Part shown: piece after piece, positions 9,394 to 19,048 of the stretch
How positions within the stretch are numbered: position 1 is the stretch's first letter
How the letters are laid out: each line of letters opens with the position of its first letter
NCBI RefSeq assembly: GCF_001642575.1
Contig: NZ_LXNG01000055.1
Location: forward strand, 124,001-188,000
Direction of reading: 5' to 3'
DNA from: Xanthomonas floridensis
GTDB taxonomy: Bacteria > Pseudomonadota > Gammaproteobacteria > Xanthomonadales > Xanthomonadaceae
DNA length: 64,000 nt
The notes under the pieces: generated by a model
Seen by the model: only the letters and a program-made list of their open reading frames with translations
Told to the model about the DNA's origin: nothing
The model's database searches: none
Translations under genes and position numbers: made by a program

Positions 9394-9398
9394 TCCAG

Positions 9399-10292
9399 AT
9401 GCGCCTGGGACGCCGGCCCGGCCGAGCACTACGCAGTGCCAGTGTCCTGATGGCGCTAAGAGCAGCTGACACAACGGCAGCTCGCGACGTGTTGTTGATC
9501 GCTCTAAGTGGCGCGCTTGTGGCGTGCCCGGCGTTTGCGCAAACCGCCGCCACCGCCTGCCACGCGCAGCAGGTGGCGGCGGTTGCGGCGGTTGCGGCGT
9601 CCGGGGTGGTTGGCGGCGCTGTGGACGCAGTGCCGGTCGAACGCGTGGTGGCGCAGACCTGCAAAGCGTGGCCGTACGACCCATCAATACGGCTGGCGGC
9701 GATTGCGTTTTCTGGCGATGCCACCACCGAGCCTGGCGAGCGCGACCTTGAATTACGCGTTGCGATGCTCGATGCCGGCACGAATGAGGTGGTGGCGCTG
9801 TACGCCCAGCAAATGGGCGAGGACGCCGGCTTCGAGCTTGCTGCCGACAGTCTGCGCCTGGATACCGCACGTTATGACCTGGCTCAGCGCGTGCGCGCGG
9901 TTGGCGTCGTGGTGCACAGCGTTGCGCGCGGTGCCAGTTGCCCGGATTTCGACAGCAACGACGCGCTGACCTTACTGGTACGCGAAGGGCGCCGACTGCG
10001 CCCGGTGCTGCAGCGGGATCTGAGTGTCTGGCGGCGGGTGAAAGGCGAGCCGTGCAACTGGGGCGCGACGGCTGTAGTGACCGAACGCGGTACGCTGACA
10101 CTGGCGATGGACGCATCAGACCACGCCGGCTACGCCGACATTGCACTGACTGCCAATCTGGTGACCTCCACCACCGTCAAGGGTGTGGACGACACCGAAC
10201 GCACGCACCGCCAACGCCAGGTGCTGCGCTACGACGGCATGCGCTATGTGCCTGTGACACGCTCCAACGACCCCTGGCCGTTCGGTAACTAA
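9399..10292 (+). CDS. Secreted protein of unknown function
   Basis: Up to 297 residues beginning five bases after efp, or 280 from the ATG at 9450. A hydrophobic segment with an ACPAFAQTA cleavage-like site suggests export to the periplasm. Four cysteines in the mature part could pair as disulfides. I do not recognise the family. Close spacing to efp suggests read-through from that transcript, but no functional link is apparent. Confidence 0.7.
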   Translation: MRLGRRPGRALRSASVLMALRAADTTAARDVLLIALSGALVACPAFAQTAATACHAQQVAAVAAVAASGVVGGAVDAVPVERVVAQTCKAWPYDPSIRLAAIAFSGDATTEPGERDLELRVAMLDAGTNEVVALYAQQMGEDAGFELAADSLRLDTARYDLAQRVRAVGVVVHSVARGASCPDFDSNDALTLLVREGRRLRPVLQRDLSVWRRVKGEPCNWGATAVVTERGTLTLAMDASDHAGYADIALTANLVTSTTVKGVDDTERTHRQRQVLRYDGMRYVPVTRSNDPWPFGN

Positions 10293-10297
10293 CCTCA

Positions 10298-11647
10298 ATG
10301 GATCCGCTCATGACCAATGCCCCGCCCGAACCCTGCGACCTGCTGATCGAGGCCGGCTATGTCGTGCCGATCGAACCGCATGCGGTGGTGCTGGAAGACC
10401 ACGCGGTGGCGGTCAGCAACGGCGCCATCGTTGCCGTGTTGCCGACCGCTGAAGCACGCACGCGCTTTGCACCCGAGCAGACCGTCTCGCGCCCGGACGC
10501 GGCCTTGATCCCGGGCCTGGTCAACGCGCATACGCACAACCCGATGACGCTGCTGCGCGGCGTGGCCGACGACCTGCCGTTGATGGTGTGGCTGCAGCAG
10601 CACATCTGGCCGGTGGAAGCGGCGGTGATCGGCCCGGAGTTCGTCGCCGACGGCACCACGCTGGCCATCGCCGAAATGCTGCGCGGCGGCACCACCTGCG
10701 TCAACGAGAACTACTTCTTCGCCGATGTGCAGGCCGCCGTGTACAAGCAGCACGGCTTCCGTGCGCTGGTGGGCGCGGTGATCATCGATTTCCCCACCGC
10801 CTGGGCATCGTCGGACGATGAGTATTTCGCCCGCGCCGGCGAGTTGCACGACCAGTGGCGCGATGATCCGCTGATCAGCACCGCGTTCGCGCCGCATGCG
10901 CCGTACACGGTCAACGATGCCAACTTCGAGCGCGTGCGCATGCTGGCCGACCAGCTGGATCTGCCGGTGCATCTGCACACGCATGAAACCGCGCAGGAAG
11001 TGGCCGACTCGGTCAAGCAATACGGCCAGCGTCCGCTGGCGCGGCTGGATCGCCTGGGCCTGGTCAACGACCGCCTGATCGCGGTGCATATGACCCAGCT
11101 CACCGATGCGGAAATCCACCTGTGCGCCGAGCGCGGCGTAAGCGTGGTGCATTGCCCGGAATCCAATCTCAAGCTGGCATCCGGGTTCTGCCCGGCCTGT
11201 GCATTGCAGCGTGCTGGCGTGAACCTGGCCATCGGCACCGACGGCTGTGCCAGCAACAACGACCTGGACATGTTCAGCGAAAACCGCACCGCCGCCATCC
11301 TGGCCAAGGCGGTGGCCAACGATGCGACCGCGCTGGATGCGGCCACCACCTTGCGTGCGGCCACGCTAGGCGGCGCGCGTGCCCTGGGCTTCGGCGACAG
11401 GATCGGTTCGATCGAGGTCGGCAAGCAGGCCGACCTGGTCTGCGTGGACCTGGCTGCACTGGAAACCCAACCGCTGCATCATGTGCTGTCGCAGCTGATC
11501 TACGCCGCCGGCCGCCACCAGGTCACCGATGTGTGGATCGCCGGCAAGCCCAAGCTGGTGCAGCGCGAGCTCATCGACATGGATACCGCGGCCCTGGTCG
11601 CCAATGCGCGCCAGTGGCGCGACCGTATCCGCACCGTCCGCGCCTGA
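10298..11647 (+). CDS. mtaD: 5-methylthioadenosine/S-adenosylhomocysteine deaminase (TRZ/ATZ hydrolase)
   Basis: 449-residue amidohydrolase. Metal ligands of the family are visible: NAHTHNPM after the first barrel strand, HLHTHET, and the [10 protein letters not shown] aspartate region. Members of this ATZ/TRZ branch deaminate MTA or SAH. The neighbouring SAM-dependent methyltransferase ubiG (29 bases downstream) makes SAH recycling plausible, but exact substrate is inference. A start at MTNAPP (position 5) is an alternative. Confidence 0.88.
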   Translation: MDPLMTNAPPEPCDLLIEAGYVVPIEPHAVVLEDHAVAVSNGAIVAVLPTAEARTRFAPEQTVSRPDAALIPGLVNAHTHNPMTLLRGVADDLPLMVWLQQHIWPVEAAVIGPEFVADGTTLAIAEMLRGGTTCVNENYFFADVQAAVYKQHGFRALVGAVIIDFPTAWASSDDEYFARAGELHDQWRDDPLISTAFAPHAPYTVNDANFERVRMLADQLDLPVHLHTHETAQEVADSVKQYGQRPLARLDRLGLVNDRLIAVHMTQLTDAEIHLCAERGVSVVHCPESNLKLASGFCPACALQRAGVNLAIGTDGCASNNDLDMFSENRTAAILAKAVANDATALDAATTLRAATLGGARALGFGDRIGSIEVGKQADLVCVDLAALETQPLHHVLSQLIYAAGRHQVTDVWIAGKPKLVQRELIDMDTAALVANARQWRDRIRTVRA

Positions 11648-11676
11648 GCGCGCGTCATCGACTCACGGAGTTCCCT

Positions 11677-12396
11677 ATGAATCCCGATACCTCCACCACC
11701 TCCGGCAACTTCCGTCAGACCGAACTGGACAAGTTCGCCGCGCTGGCCAACCGCTGGTGGGACGCCGACGGCCCGCAGAAGCCGCTGCATGCGCTCAATC
11801 CGGTGCGCCTGCAGTACGTGTCCGCGCGCCAGGAGCTGGCCGGCGCGCGCGTGCTCGACGTGGGCTGCGGTGGCGGCCTGCTCAGCGAGTCGATGGCGCG
11901 CCTGGGCGCGCAGGTGACCGCGATCGATCTGGCACCGGAGCTGGTGAAAGTCGCCCGCTTGCACAGCCTGGAGTCGGGCGTACAAGTGGACTATCGCGTG
12001 CAGTCGGTCGAAGACCTGGCGGCCGAACAGCCCGGCAGTTTCGATGCGGTGACCTGCATGGAGATGCTCGAACACGTGCCGGACCCCACTGCGATCATTC
12101 GCGCCTGCGCCAGCCTGCTCAAGCCGGGCGGCAAGCTGTTCCTGTCCACGCTCAATCGCACCCCGGCCGCGTTTGCGCTGGCGGTGGTCGGTGCCGAGTA
12201 CATCGCGCGGCTATTGCCCAAGGGCACGCATCACTACAAGGACTTCATCAAGCCGTCCGAGCTGGCGGCGTGGTTGCGCGCAGCCGAGCTGCAGCTGGAG
12301 GACGTCAGCGGCATGCTGTACGAGCCGTGGCGCAATCGCGCGCGGCTGTCTTCGCGTACCGAGGTCAATTATCTGGCGTATGCGGTGAGGCCGTGA
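11677..12396 (+). CDS. ubiG: Ubiquinone biosynthesis O-methyltransferase UbiG
   Basis: 239-residue class I SAM methyltransferase; the SAM-binding glycine loop [12 protein letters not shown] spans residues 59-70 and the UbiG-typical [15 protein letters not shown] is present. It performs both O-methylations in ubiquinone synthesis. A CACGGAG site precedes the ATG. Seven bases after the stop a GGGAATC-type heptad repeat begins. Confidence 0.95.
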   Translation: MNPDTSTTSGNFRQTELDKFAALANRWWDADGPQKPLHALNPVRLQYVSARQELAGARVLDVGCGGGLLSESMARLGAQVTAIDLAPELVKVARLHSLESGVQVDYRVQSVEDLAAEQPGSFDAVTCMEMLEHVPDPTAIIRACASLLKPGGKLFLSTLNRTPAAFALAVVGAEYIARLLPKGTHHYKDFIKPSELAAWLRAAELQLEDVSGMLYEPWRNRARLSSRTEVNYLAYAVRP

Positions 12397-12402
12397 CAGG
12401 TG

Positions 12403-12431
12403 GGGAATCGGGAGTCGGGAGTCGGGAATCG
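12403..12431 (+). repeat. GGGAATC heptad repeat, stop-proximal copy (ubiG)
   Basis: Four heptads (GGGAATC, GGGAGTC twice, GGGAATC) followed by GCAAC, starting seven bases after the ubiG stop. Same orientation and same GCAAC tail as the copies after argF' and proB. Confidence 0.85.
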
Positions 12432-12508
12432 CAACCGCGGTTGGCCGGTGGATTCAAAGTTCCTGGTTCCGCGCTGATGACTGATTGCGCTGGCATGGCG
12501 GTGGTTCT

Positions 12509-13174
12509 GTGAGATTTCCGCGGGCGGTGTTGTTCGACCTGGATGGCACCTTGCTGGACAGTGCGCCGGACATGCTGGCGACCGTCAACGCGATGCTGGC
12601 GGCGCGCGAGCGTGCGCCGGTGACGTTGGAGCAGCTGCGGCCAGTGGTGTCCAAGGGCGCGCGCGCGATGCTGGGCATAGCCTTTGCCGAGCTCGATGAG
12701 CAGGCGCGTGCGGTGCTGGTGCCGGAATTCCTGAGCCGCTATGAAGCCTTGATCGGCACGCAATCGCAGCTGTTCGATGGCGTCGAAGACCTGCTGGCGC
12801 GACTGGAAAGCGCCGGCTGCCTCTGGGGCATTGTCACCAACAAGCCCGAATACCTGGCCCGCCTGATCCTGCCGCAACTGGGTTGGCAGCAGCGCTGCGC
12901 CGTGTTGATCGGCGGCGATACGCTGGCCGAGCGCAAGCCCCATCCGTTGCCGCTGCTGACCGCCGCGCAGCACATCGGCGTTGCGCCGGCGCAATGCGTC
13001 TATGTGGGCGATGACGAGCGCGACATCATCGCCGCACGCGCGGCTGTCATGCCGTCGGTTGCCGTGTTGTGGGGCTACCGCCTGCACGACGATGAGCCGG
13101 CGCGCTGGCAGGCCGATGTGCTGGTCGATACGCCGCAGTTGCTGTGGGACCCGGCGACGTGGCCGCAGACCTGA
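12509..13174 (+). CDS. gph: Phosphoglycolate phosphatase (HAD family)
   Basis: 221 residues from the GTG at 12509, which places the HAD motif FDLDGTLLDS at residues 9-18 as in Gph proteins. Later motifs: VTNKPEY (II), KPHPLPLL (III lysine) and VGDDERD (IV). It removes phosphate from 2-phosphoglycolate, a DNA-repair and photorespiratory by-product. The frame extends eight codons further upstream to a TTG, but the GTG fits the family N terminus. It sits beside ubiG, as in many gammaproteobacteria. Confidence 0.9.
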   Translation: MRFPRAVLFDLDGTLLDSAPDMLATVNAMLAARERAPVTLEQLRPVVSKGARAMLGIAFAELDEQARAVLVPEFLSRYEALIGTQSQLFDGVEDLLARLESAGCLWGIVTNKPEYLARLILPQLGWQQRCAVLIGGDTLAERKPHPLPLLTAAQHIGVAPAQCVYVGDDERDIIAARAAVMPSVAVLWGYRLHDDEPARWQADVLVDTPQLLWDPATWPQT

Positions 13175-13202
13175 TCCTTTTTTGTTTTTGTCCGGACCCG
13201 CC

Positions 13203-13892
13203 ATGAGCCAATCCAGCGCCCTCGACAGTTTTCTCGACAAGTGGCGAACCCGCTGGCCGGAATGGTCGGTCGCCGAACCCTTCATTCCCGAACCGCAGCG
13301 ACGCGTGACTGCCGCCTGGTTCGCCTTGCTGCAGGAGTGGGAAGACATCATGAACATCGCCGGCGACCCATTGCCGGCCGATGCCAAGCTGGCGTGGTGG
13401 CAACAGGAACTGCGCGATTGGTCCGAGCAACGGTCGCGGCATCCGCTGGGACGCGTGCTGGAGCCGGTGCGTGCGCCGTGGGCACAGTTGGCCGATAGCT
13501 TGCCGGCGATGCAGGCCGCACGGGTGCAGCCCGCATCGCTTGCGCAGGCGCTGGAGCAACTGCGTGGCTTCGCCGAGGCGGTAGTGGCCGCCGAAGCGGT
13601 GCTGTTTACGCGTGCGCAGCCTAGCGATGCCACGGCCGTGGCAGTGCAGTGGCTGGACGCGCGCCAGCGCGTGGCTGGCGATAGCGCAGCACCTGGCGGC
13701 GTCAGTGCCGTGGCCTGGCGCACGCAGTTGTTGCGGGCCTGGCCACGCAAGCCGGCGCTGGCTCGCCCGCATCGGGTGTGGTCGCGGCTGGCGCGCGTGC
13801 GCCTGCAGCGCGAGCTGGCCGGCAAGCCTGCCTATCCGCCGCCGGTCCAGCAGTTGTGGCATAGCTGGCGCGCCGCCAGCGGTGCGGACTGA
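13203..13892 (+). CDS. Protein of unknown function, possible squalene/phytoene synthase relative
   Basis: 229 residues, soluble, rich in Trp and helices, 28 bases after gph. The segment with DAKLAWWQQELRDW followed by HPLGRVLEP resembles the start of the squalene/phytoene synthase fold, but the two aspartate-rich DxxxD catalytic motifs of that family are not clear, so enzymatic activity is doubtful. Probably in one transcript with gph. Function unknown. Confidence 0.75.
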   Translation: MSQSSALDSFLDKWRTRWPEWSVAEPFIPEPQRRVTAAWFALLQEWEDIMNIAGDPLPADAKLAWWQQELRDWSEQRSRHPLGRVLEPVRAPWAQLADSLPAMQAARVQPASLAQALEQLRGFAEAVVAAEAVLFTRAQPSDATAVAVQWLDARQRVAGDSAAPGGVSAVAWRTQLLRAWPRKPALARPHRVWSRLARVRLQRELAGKPAYPPPVQQLWHSWRAASGAD

Positions 13893-14076
13893 GCGCGAGC
13901 GGGGCCGCCAGCGCGTCGCCTGAGGCGATCGTGCAAGTGGGTAAGCGTGTGCTGCCCGCGGGCAAGGTCAGAGTTCGCCAGGTTTTAGACCAGGGGCAGA
14001 TTGCTTGCTGCGGCCGGCAGGCCACAGCAAGCACGTATCACCTGCAGACGCGGTCATCGATACGCAGAACACGCCA

Positions 14077-15747
14077 TTAGATCGGCGAATCCGGCAGCAC
14101 CGAATGCAGGGCAATGAAGGCGCCATTGCATTGCAGTGGCGCGCCTGGCCCGGGCGTGCCCTGCAGCTGCACATCGTTGGGCATCGATGACGTCAGCTGA
14201 TCGTAGAAACTCACCGGGCCACCGTTGAAGGTAAAGTGCGTTGCCCCGGGATTGCTGGCCGGCCCACCGAAATGCGGTTGCGCAAAGGTGATTTTGCCGC
14301 CTTCCAGCACTACGTTGTCCAGGCTGATGGTGATCGGCAAGGTGGTGCTGGCGTCGCGGTATCCGTAGAAACTCAGTTCGCCGCCACCCAGCGTCGTCGA
14401 CCCCAGCGAGTGCACGTTGCTGAGCGAAATGCCGGTGAACTGCGGGAGCTTGGTGCGCGTGGCCGGGTTGGCGTAATTGGCATCGAACACCAGCGGACGG
14501 GCAACGCCGCGCATGCAGATGTTTTCGAAGCTGATGTCGTCCACGTGGCCGCCGCGTGAGGCGTCGGACTTGATGCGTAGGCCATTGGCCGCATAAGGGT
14601 CGCGCAGGACGTCGTTGGCATTGAAGCCGTCGATGCTCAAGTCACGCACCGCAATGTGGCGCATGCCTGCGTCGGTTTCGCTGCCAAGCGAGAATCCGTG
14701 CGTGTAATAAAACTGGTTGTGCGCAAAGAGCATGTTCTCCGACGCGATGACACGGCTGGCCTTGGCGGCCGCCTTGATCGCCACGCCGTCGTCGCCGGTG
14801 CTGATATACGAGTACGCCAGCAGTACATTCTTCGATTGCCCCGGGTCGAATCCATCGGTGTTCTTGGCAGTTTCCGGGGTGAAGCAGGTGGCATGCGGAT
14901 TGACGTCGGGCGTGCTCCCCGCCGGGCAGTGATAGCCCGGGCGCGAATACACCAGGCTGGGCGCCAGAATCTTGATGCCCCAGGCGGTCAGGCCCACCAC
15001 GTTGTCGCTGATGACGTGGAAGTTCGGCGAGTTTTCCAGGGTGATGTCGTACAAGGTGACGTCGGTACTGTTGTCGATCTGCAGCAGCCGGGGCACATGC
15101 TGGCTGAGGCCCTTGCTGACATTGAGATAGGCCAGGTCCCACCAACTGGCTTTGCCGGCGTTGGGGCCGGCGGTGAGTGTGCTGCCGCCGCGGCCGTCGA
15201 TCTTGCCTGCGCCGACGATGCCGCTGCCGGCTGCGCCGGTCACGTGGATCAGTGGATTACACGATTTGGCCTTGTCGTTGGTGGCAGTGCCGCAGGTGCC
15301 CAGGCCGTTGTCGTAGTCCTGCGGATTGCGTGACGCGAACAAGGTGACATTACGGTCGAGCCACAGCGTCACGCCGCTTTTGAGGGTGAGCGGGCCGCTC
15401 AACACGCCGGATTGTCCGGCATCGCCGGGAACCAGGTGCACCGCACTGCCGGCGGGGCAATCGTCGATGGCCGCCTGCAGGCGCGCCGTATCGCGCCTGG
15501 ATTGGCTGGGATCCTGGTCCAGCGCATCGAGCGAGCCAGCGACCGGTACCAGGGCGGCCTTGAGCGTGGCGCAGACCTGTCTGGGCAGCGTGGGTTGCTG
15601 CACAACGCCCCAGCGGGTCGAGATGCTGTGTGCGGTCTCCGGCAGGTCCTGTGATGAGGGGCCCTTGGCAGATGCCTGAAAACTTGCAAGGCCAAACAGC
15701 GCCAGGGACAGTGGAGCCAAGGCGGGGATGGTGGATGGTGGGTGCAT
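14077..15747 (-). CDS. Secreted polygalacturonase (GH28)
   Basis: 556 residues with a Sec signal peptide (about 1-27, ending ASA) and a right-handed beta-helix GH28 domain. Catalytic landmarks in order: NTDGFDPG (about residue 296), TGDDG (about 318), THGFSLGSE (about 349, in place of the usual GHG) and RIKSD (about 391). It cleaves de-esterified pectin outside the cell, most likely exported by the type II system. The start at MHPPST is chosen because it begins the signal peptide; an upstream ATG adds 27 non-signal residues. It lies beside, and in the same direction as, the pectinesterase gene, whose product creates its substrate. Confidence 0.93.
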   Translation of the reverse strand: MHPPSTIPALAPLSLALFGLASFQASAKGPSSQDLPETAHSISTRWGVVQQPTLPRQVCATLKAALVPVAGSLDALDQDPSQSRRDTARLQAAIDDCPAGSAVHLVPGDAGQSGVLSGPLTLKSGVTLWLDRNVTLFASRNPQDYDNGLGTCGTATNDKAKSCNPLIHVTGAAGSGIVGAGKIDGRGGSTLTAGPNAGKASWWDLAYLNVSKGLSQHVPRLLQIDNSTDVTLYDITLENSPNFHVISDNVVGLTAWGIKILAPSLVYSRPGYHCPAGSTPDVNPHATCFTPETAKNTDGFDPGQSKNVLLAYSYISTGDDGVAIKAAAKASRVIASENMLFAHNQFYYTHGFSLGSETDAGMRHIAVRDLSIDGFNANDVLRDPYAANGLRIKSDASRGGHVDDISFENICMRGVARPLVFDANYANPATRTKLPQFTGISLSNVHSLGSTTLGGGELSFYGYRDASTTLPITISLDNVVLEGGKITFAQPHFGGPASNPGATHFTFNGGPVSFYDQLTSSMPNDVQLQGTPGPGAPLQCNGAFIALHSVLPDSPI

Positions 15748-16244
15748 GGGGGAGTGCTCCAACGGGACGAACGGCGGTGCCCGATCTCGACACGGGATCA
15801 ACCCGATGCATGACAGTGGCGTGACCATTGGCCGGTCGTCGCGCTACATGCAATATGGTGTCGATGGTGTCGCGTGAGCGGTCACGATGAGGCGCCAGCG
15901 TGGCGCCTTGGCGCGTTCGCCGATGGCGGTGGAGCGAATCCAGCGCCGCGCGCCCGAAGAAAATGGTTGTCTCACGGCGGGCCGTTTGCGTGCCGGCGAA
16001 AGGCGATGTCTTGAAAAAACGCCTGTTTGCACACTGCATCACGCGGGTGCAAACAGGCGCTATGTCCAGGTCCTCAAACTGCGTTGCTCCTACCGGCACG
16101 CTGGCGGACTGCCTGTCACTTGCCTTACGCAGTTGCCAGGCGGGATGACCGTTATTCGGTATCGGTGTACCCCTTGAACACCAGGGTTTTAAGCGCGCCA
16201 TCCACACCCGCCTGACACCGCTTGCTAGGTGTTGTTCGCCACTG
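15748..16244. other. Polygalacturonase upstream region, no gene seen
   Basis: About 500 bp between the pectinesterase stop and the polygalacturonase start. I looked for a perfect PIP box (TTCGC-N15-TTCGC) on either strand and did not find one; a single TTCGC (about 15916) and a GCGAA (about 15933) occur but not in the right arrangement. No open frame here is convincing. Confidence 0.5.
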
Positions 16245-17426
16245 CTAGTTGGCGGCGCCGGCTCCGCTGTTGCTGTACTCGTAGAAGCGGTTGGGCGAGT
16301 TGCTGCAACTGCTGATGCAGAACGGCCGGCTTGCCGTGGAAGCATTCCAGGGTGCGGTCTTGCGGATGTGACTGCCCAGGGTGGAGTCGCGTACGGTGAC
16401 CTGGCCATTGGGCGATGTACCGTTGACGTACGCGCTCAGGCTGCTGACGCCTTCATCCCAGGCACGACCCAGGTAGGTCTGGTTGTCGGGTGAGCCGGAG
16501 ACGGCAACAAAACTGCTGTTGATGGCCAGGAAGCCGTAAGTGGTGCCTGGCCGCGTGCTGGGCGCAAAGATGTAGCCGCCACGGCTGCTGCCCAGGCGCG
16601 CACCGATGGAGCGGATGGTGGCGGTGTCGAACACGCCGATACCCGAGCCGAAGATGAAGTCCACATCGCCATCGATCGTGCTGTTCTTGAAATACGCACG
16701 ATTTATGTTGGCCGCGTTGGTCGCGCTGATCAACAAGGTGTCCTGGTTGCCGGTGATCGTCACGTCCTCGAAACTGGCCTTGTCGCCGCGTACCGCCAAT
16801 GCGACTGCCGACTGGTTGTTGTCGGTGTAAGTCCCTTCGACATAGTTGTTGTCGATGCGCAAATGGCGTGCCTGGAAGTCGGCGGCGCGTACCGTTACCG
16901 TCGCGCTGTTGGAAGTGCCTACGGTGGTGGCCGACGCATTGCTGGCACAGGCATGGCTCGCCGTGCCGGCCGGCTTGGGCGTGGGGTTGGCGTTGTTGAA
17001 ACGGATGACGGTATCGCCAGCGGACGTGCCAAGCCCGAACACCGTCAATGGCGGTGCATTGGCAGGCACGCACACCAGTTCGGTATAGGTGCCCGCCTTG
17101 ATGCTGATGTAGCGACGGGTGCTGCCACCTGCCGCCACTGCCGCATCGATGGCCGACTGCAGGCTGCGGTAACGCGTCGAGCCATCCGCTGCCACGGCAT
17201 AGTCCGCACTGAGCAGGGCAACGCCTGCGGTGGGATTCCAGTTATCGGTGACCAGGGCGTTGATCGGGCCGGCCTTGGCCAGCGCCCTGGTGATCGTATA
17301 GGTGCTTGCTTCGCTGCTGGTGAGCTGCGGCCGCGTGGCGGTGCCGGTGAGTGCCACCGCATCGACGCTGACCAGCGTCAGCAGTGCAGCGGCAATGCAG
17401 GTCGTACGAACGTGCGAGACGGACAT
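16245..17426 (-). CDS. Secreted pectinesterase (CE8)
   Basis: 393 residues with a signal peptide (MSVSHVRTTCIAAALLTLVS..., cleaved near VAL-T). CE8 landmarks in order: QSAVAL, GNQDTLL (catalytic Asp, about residue 229), DVDFIFGSG (second Asp, about 257) and GRAWDEG (Arg, about 321). It removes methyl groups from pectin so that the neighbouring polygalacturonase can cut it. The start at MSVSHV is preferred to an ATG 24 codons upstream because it begins the signal peptide. Confidence 0.93.
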   Translation of the reverse strand: MSVSHVRTTCIAAALLTLVSVDAVALTGTATRPQLTSSEASTYTITRALAKAGPINALVTDNWNPTAGVALLSADYAVAADGSTRYRSLQSAIDAAVAAGGSTRRYISIKAGTYTELVCVPANAPPLTVFGLGTSAGDTVIRFNNANPTPKPAGTASHACASNASATTVGTSNSATVTVRAADFQARHLRIDNNYVEGTYTDNNQSAVALAVRGDKASFEDVTITGNQDTLLISATNAANINRAYFKNSTIDGDVDFIFGSGIGVFDTATIRSIGARLGSSRGGYIFAPSTRPGTTYGFLAINSSFVAVSGSPDNQTYLGRAWDEGVSSLSAYVNGTSPNGQVTVRDSTLGSHIRKTAPWNASTASRPFCISSCSNSPNRFYEYSNSGAGAAN

Positions 17427-17796
17427 GGTGTGGCGCTCTCTTGGAAAGGGACGCATGCATGTTGGTTGCCAGCGGTTGCTGGCCACAGCGTGAGCCACCG
17501 GTCAGATGGGATGTGTTGCCAGTCGTCGTTGGACGGGAGCTGAAACACGTCGCCACCTGTGGGGCAGGGCGATGGTACTGCCGGGGTCGCTTGTTGGCGG
17601 CGGGCCGGGCGAAGCAATGTGCAGGATTTGCTGGGTGGTCACGCTTTGAATCAGGACCAGGTCGCAACGTGCATACCAGCGCATGCGTACCCACGTGCGT
17701 CGATGCGGCGATGCAACGCGCTGGTCATCACATGCCGTGGGCACGCGGCCTTCCAGACTCAATCACCCGCGTAAGACGCGCATGTCAGGAATGCAA
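17427..17796. other. Divergent intergenic region, no gene seen
   Basis: 370 bp between the pectinesterase start and the flavin-binding protein start; presumably holds both promoters. No clear -35/-10 pair, PIP box or repeat could be assigned by eye. Confidence 0.45.
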
Positions 17797-18285
17797 ATGA
17801 CCGATCCAAAAGAGCTGCAGGATAAATTCTGGAAAGCCTTGAAAGCCGATCGCACCGTGATGCTGGGCCTGGATGGTGTGGAAGACGGTCATGCACGTCC
17901 GATGACCGCGCAGATCGAAGGCGACAGCGGCGGCCCGATCTGGTTTTTCACCTCCAAGGACAATGCATTGATTGCGATGCTGGGGCAGGGGCGGCGGGTG
18001 ATCGGCGCTTTCAGCAGCAAGGGACATGATCTGTTCGCCAGCATCAGTGGTTCGTTGCGCGAAAACACCGACCGAGCGGTGATCGATCGCCTCTGGAATC
18101 CGCATGTGGCTGCCTGGTACGAAGGCGGCAAGGACGATCCCAAGCTGGCGCTGCTGCGCCTGGATCCCGATCATGCGCAAATCTGGCTCAACGGGTCCAG
18201 CCTGCTGGCCGGTATCAAGGTGCTGCTTGGTATCGACCCCAAGAAGGACTATCAGGACAAGGTGGCGGACGTTCCACTGCGCTGA
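17797..18285 (+). CDS. General stress protein 26-type flavin-binding protein
   Basis: 162 residues in the pyridoxamine-phosphate-oxidase-like split-barrel fold, GSP26 branch (FKALKxDRTVMLGLDG..., GGPIWFFTSKDN, then WYEGGKDDPKLALLRLDP). A protein of this type next to the pectinase genes in X. citri has been described as binding flavin rather than oxidising pyridoxamine phosphate; the likeness is from memory. Three in-frame ATGs occur at 17782, 17791 and 17797; the last is chosen because AGGA lies six bases before it. Likely role: oxidative stress response. Confidence 0.88.
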   Translation: MTDPKELQDKFWKALKADRTVMLGLDGVEDGHARPMTAQIEGDSGGPIWFFTSKDNALIAMLGQGRRVIGAFSSKGHDLFASISGSLRENTDRAVIDRLWNPHVAAWYEGGKDDPKLALLRLDPDHAQIWLNGSSLLAGIKVLLGIDPKKDYQDKVADVPLR

Positions 18286-18296
18286 TGTTCACGCAC

Positions 18297-18325
18297 GCAT
18301 ACGCGGCTGGAACGGCCGCGTATGC
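18297..18325. terminator. Hairpin after the flavin-binding protein gene
   Basis: GCATACGCGGC (18297-18307) pairs perfectly with 18315-18325 across a 7-base loop, 11 bases after the stop. There is no T run, so termination is likely but not certain. Confidence 0.5.
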
Positions 18326-18562
18326 ACGATGGTGTCTCTGCACTTGTCATCTGCACGCGCCGAGGGCAGGAGTGCCGCTTGCAGCGCGTGCCAGTGCATG
18401 AGCCCTTGGCGTGGTTGTCCGCACCCGTGTCAATCGCCGCCTTGTTGAACTTGCCCACGCGACACTGATCGGTGCTTCACCAGCTCAGAACACCGGGCGG
18501 CGCAATCATCGTGTGCCAAGGCACGGCGCGCTTATGTCGCAGTGCTCAACGAGGAGACGGAC

Positions 18563-18853
18563 ATGCAGCAGATTGAAATCGGCCAGATGGTATTTTTACG
18601 CGATGGCGAAATTGGCGTTGGCGCGGTGCGCGATCTTCGCAACGACGGTACCGAGTTGGTGATCAATATCGAAAATGGGGGCGATTTCGTCCTGCCGGTA
18701 TCGGCGGTGCGCGACGTGCATTCCGGCAAGGTGTTATTGGATGTCGATCGACTGCCCGAGGACGTGCGCAATGCATTGCGTCATGTGCATGACAGCGAAC
18801 TGCGGACCAGCACCTATGCCGCAAGCAACCCGCAGGATGGCGCGCTGCGGTAG
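18563..18853 (+). CDS. Small conserved-type protein of unknown function
   Basis: 96 residues, acidic, no signal peptide. The first half is a compact beta-rich stretch (IEIGQMVFLRDGEIGVGAVRDL) reminiscent of a PRC-barrel or short SH3-like fold; the second half is helical. The start is set by a GAGGAGA site seven bases before the ATG. I do not recognise the family; a PRC-barrel-like adaptor is only a suggestion. Confidence 0.75.
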   Translation: MQQIEIGQMVFLRDGEIGVGAVRDLRNDGTELVINIENGGDFVLPVSAVRDVHSGKVLLDVDRLPEDVRNALRHVHDSELRTSTYAASNPQDGALR

Positions 18854-19048
18854 CGGCCATTGGCGGGCATCATCACGTCACGGTGCACGCCAGGGGTGTT
18901 CATGAGGGGTGTTCATGAAGGCACGGTGGTAAAGGTGTGCGCAATGCGCCTTGCCTTGCGCCTTCGTTGGTTTGGCACGGATGTCATACATGGCATGGCT
19001 GCTAGCGACCTTGCTCAAGATCGATCCCAAGCCTATCTGGTCAGGTCC

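Noticed and set aside
15748-15990. HrpX PIP box before the polygalacturonase gene
   Set aside because: TTCGC and GCGAA occur singly but not as direct repeats at the required spacing.
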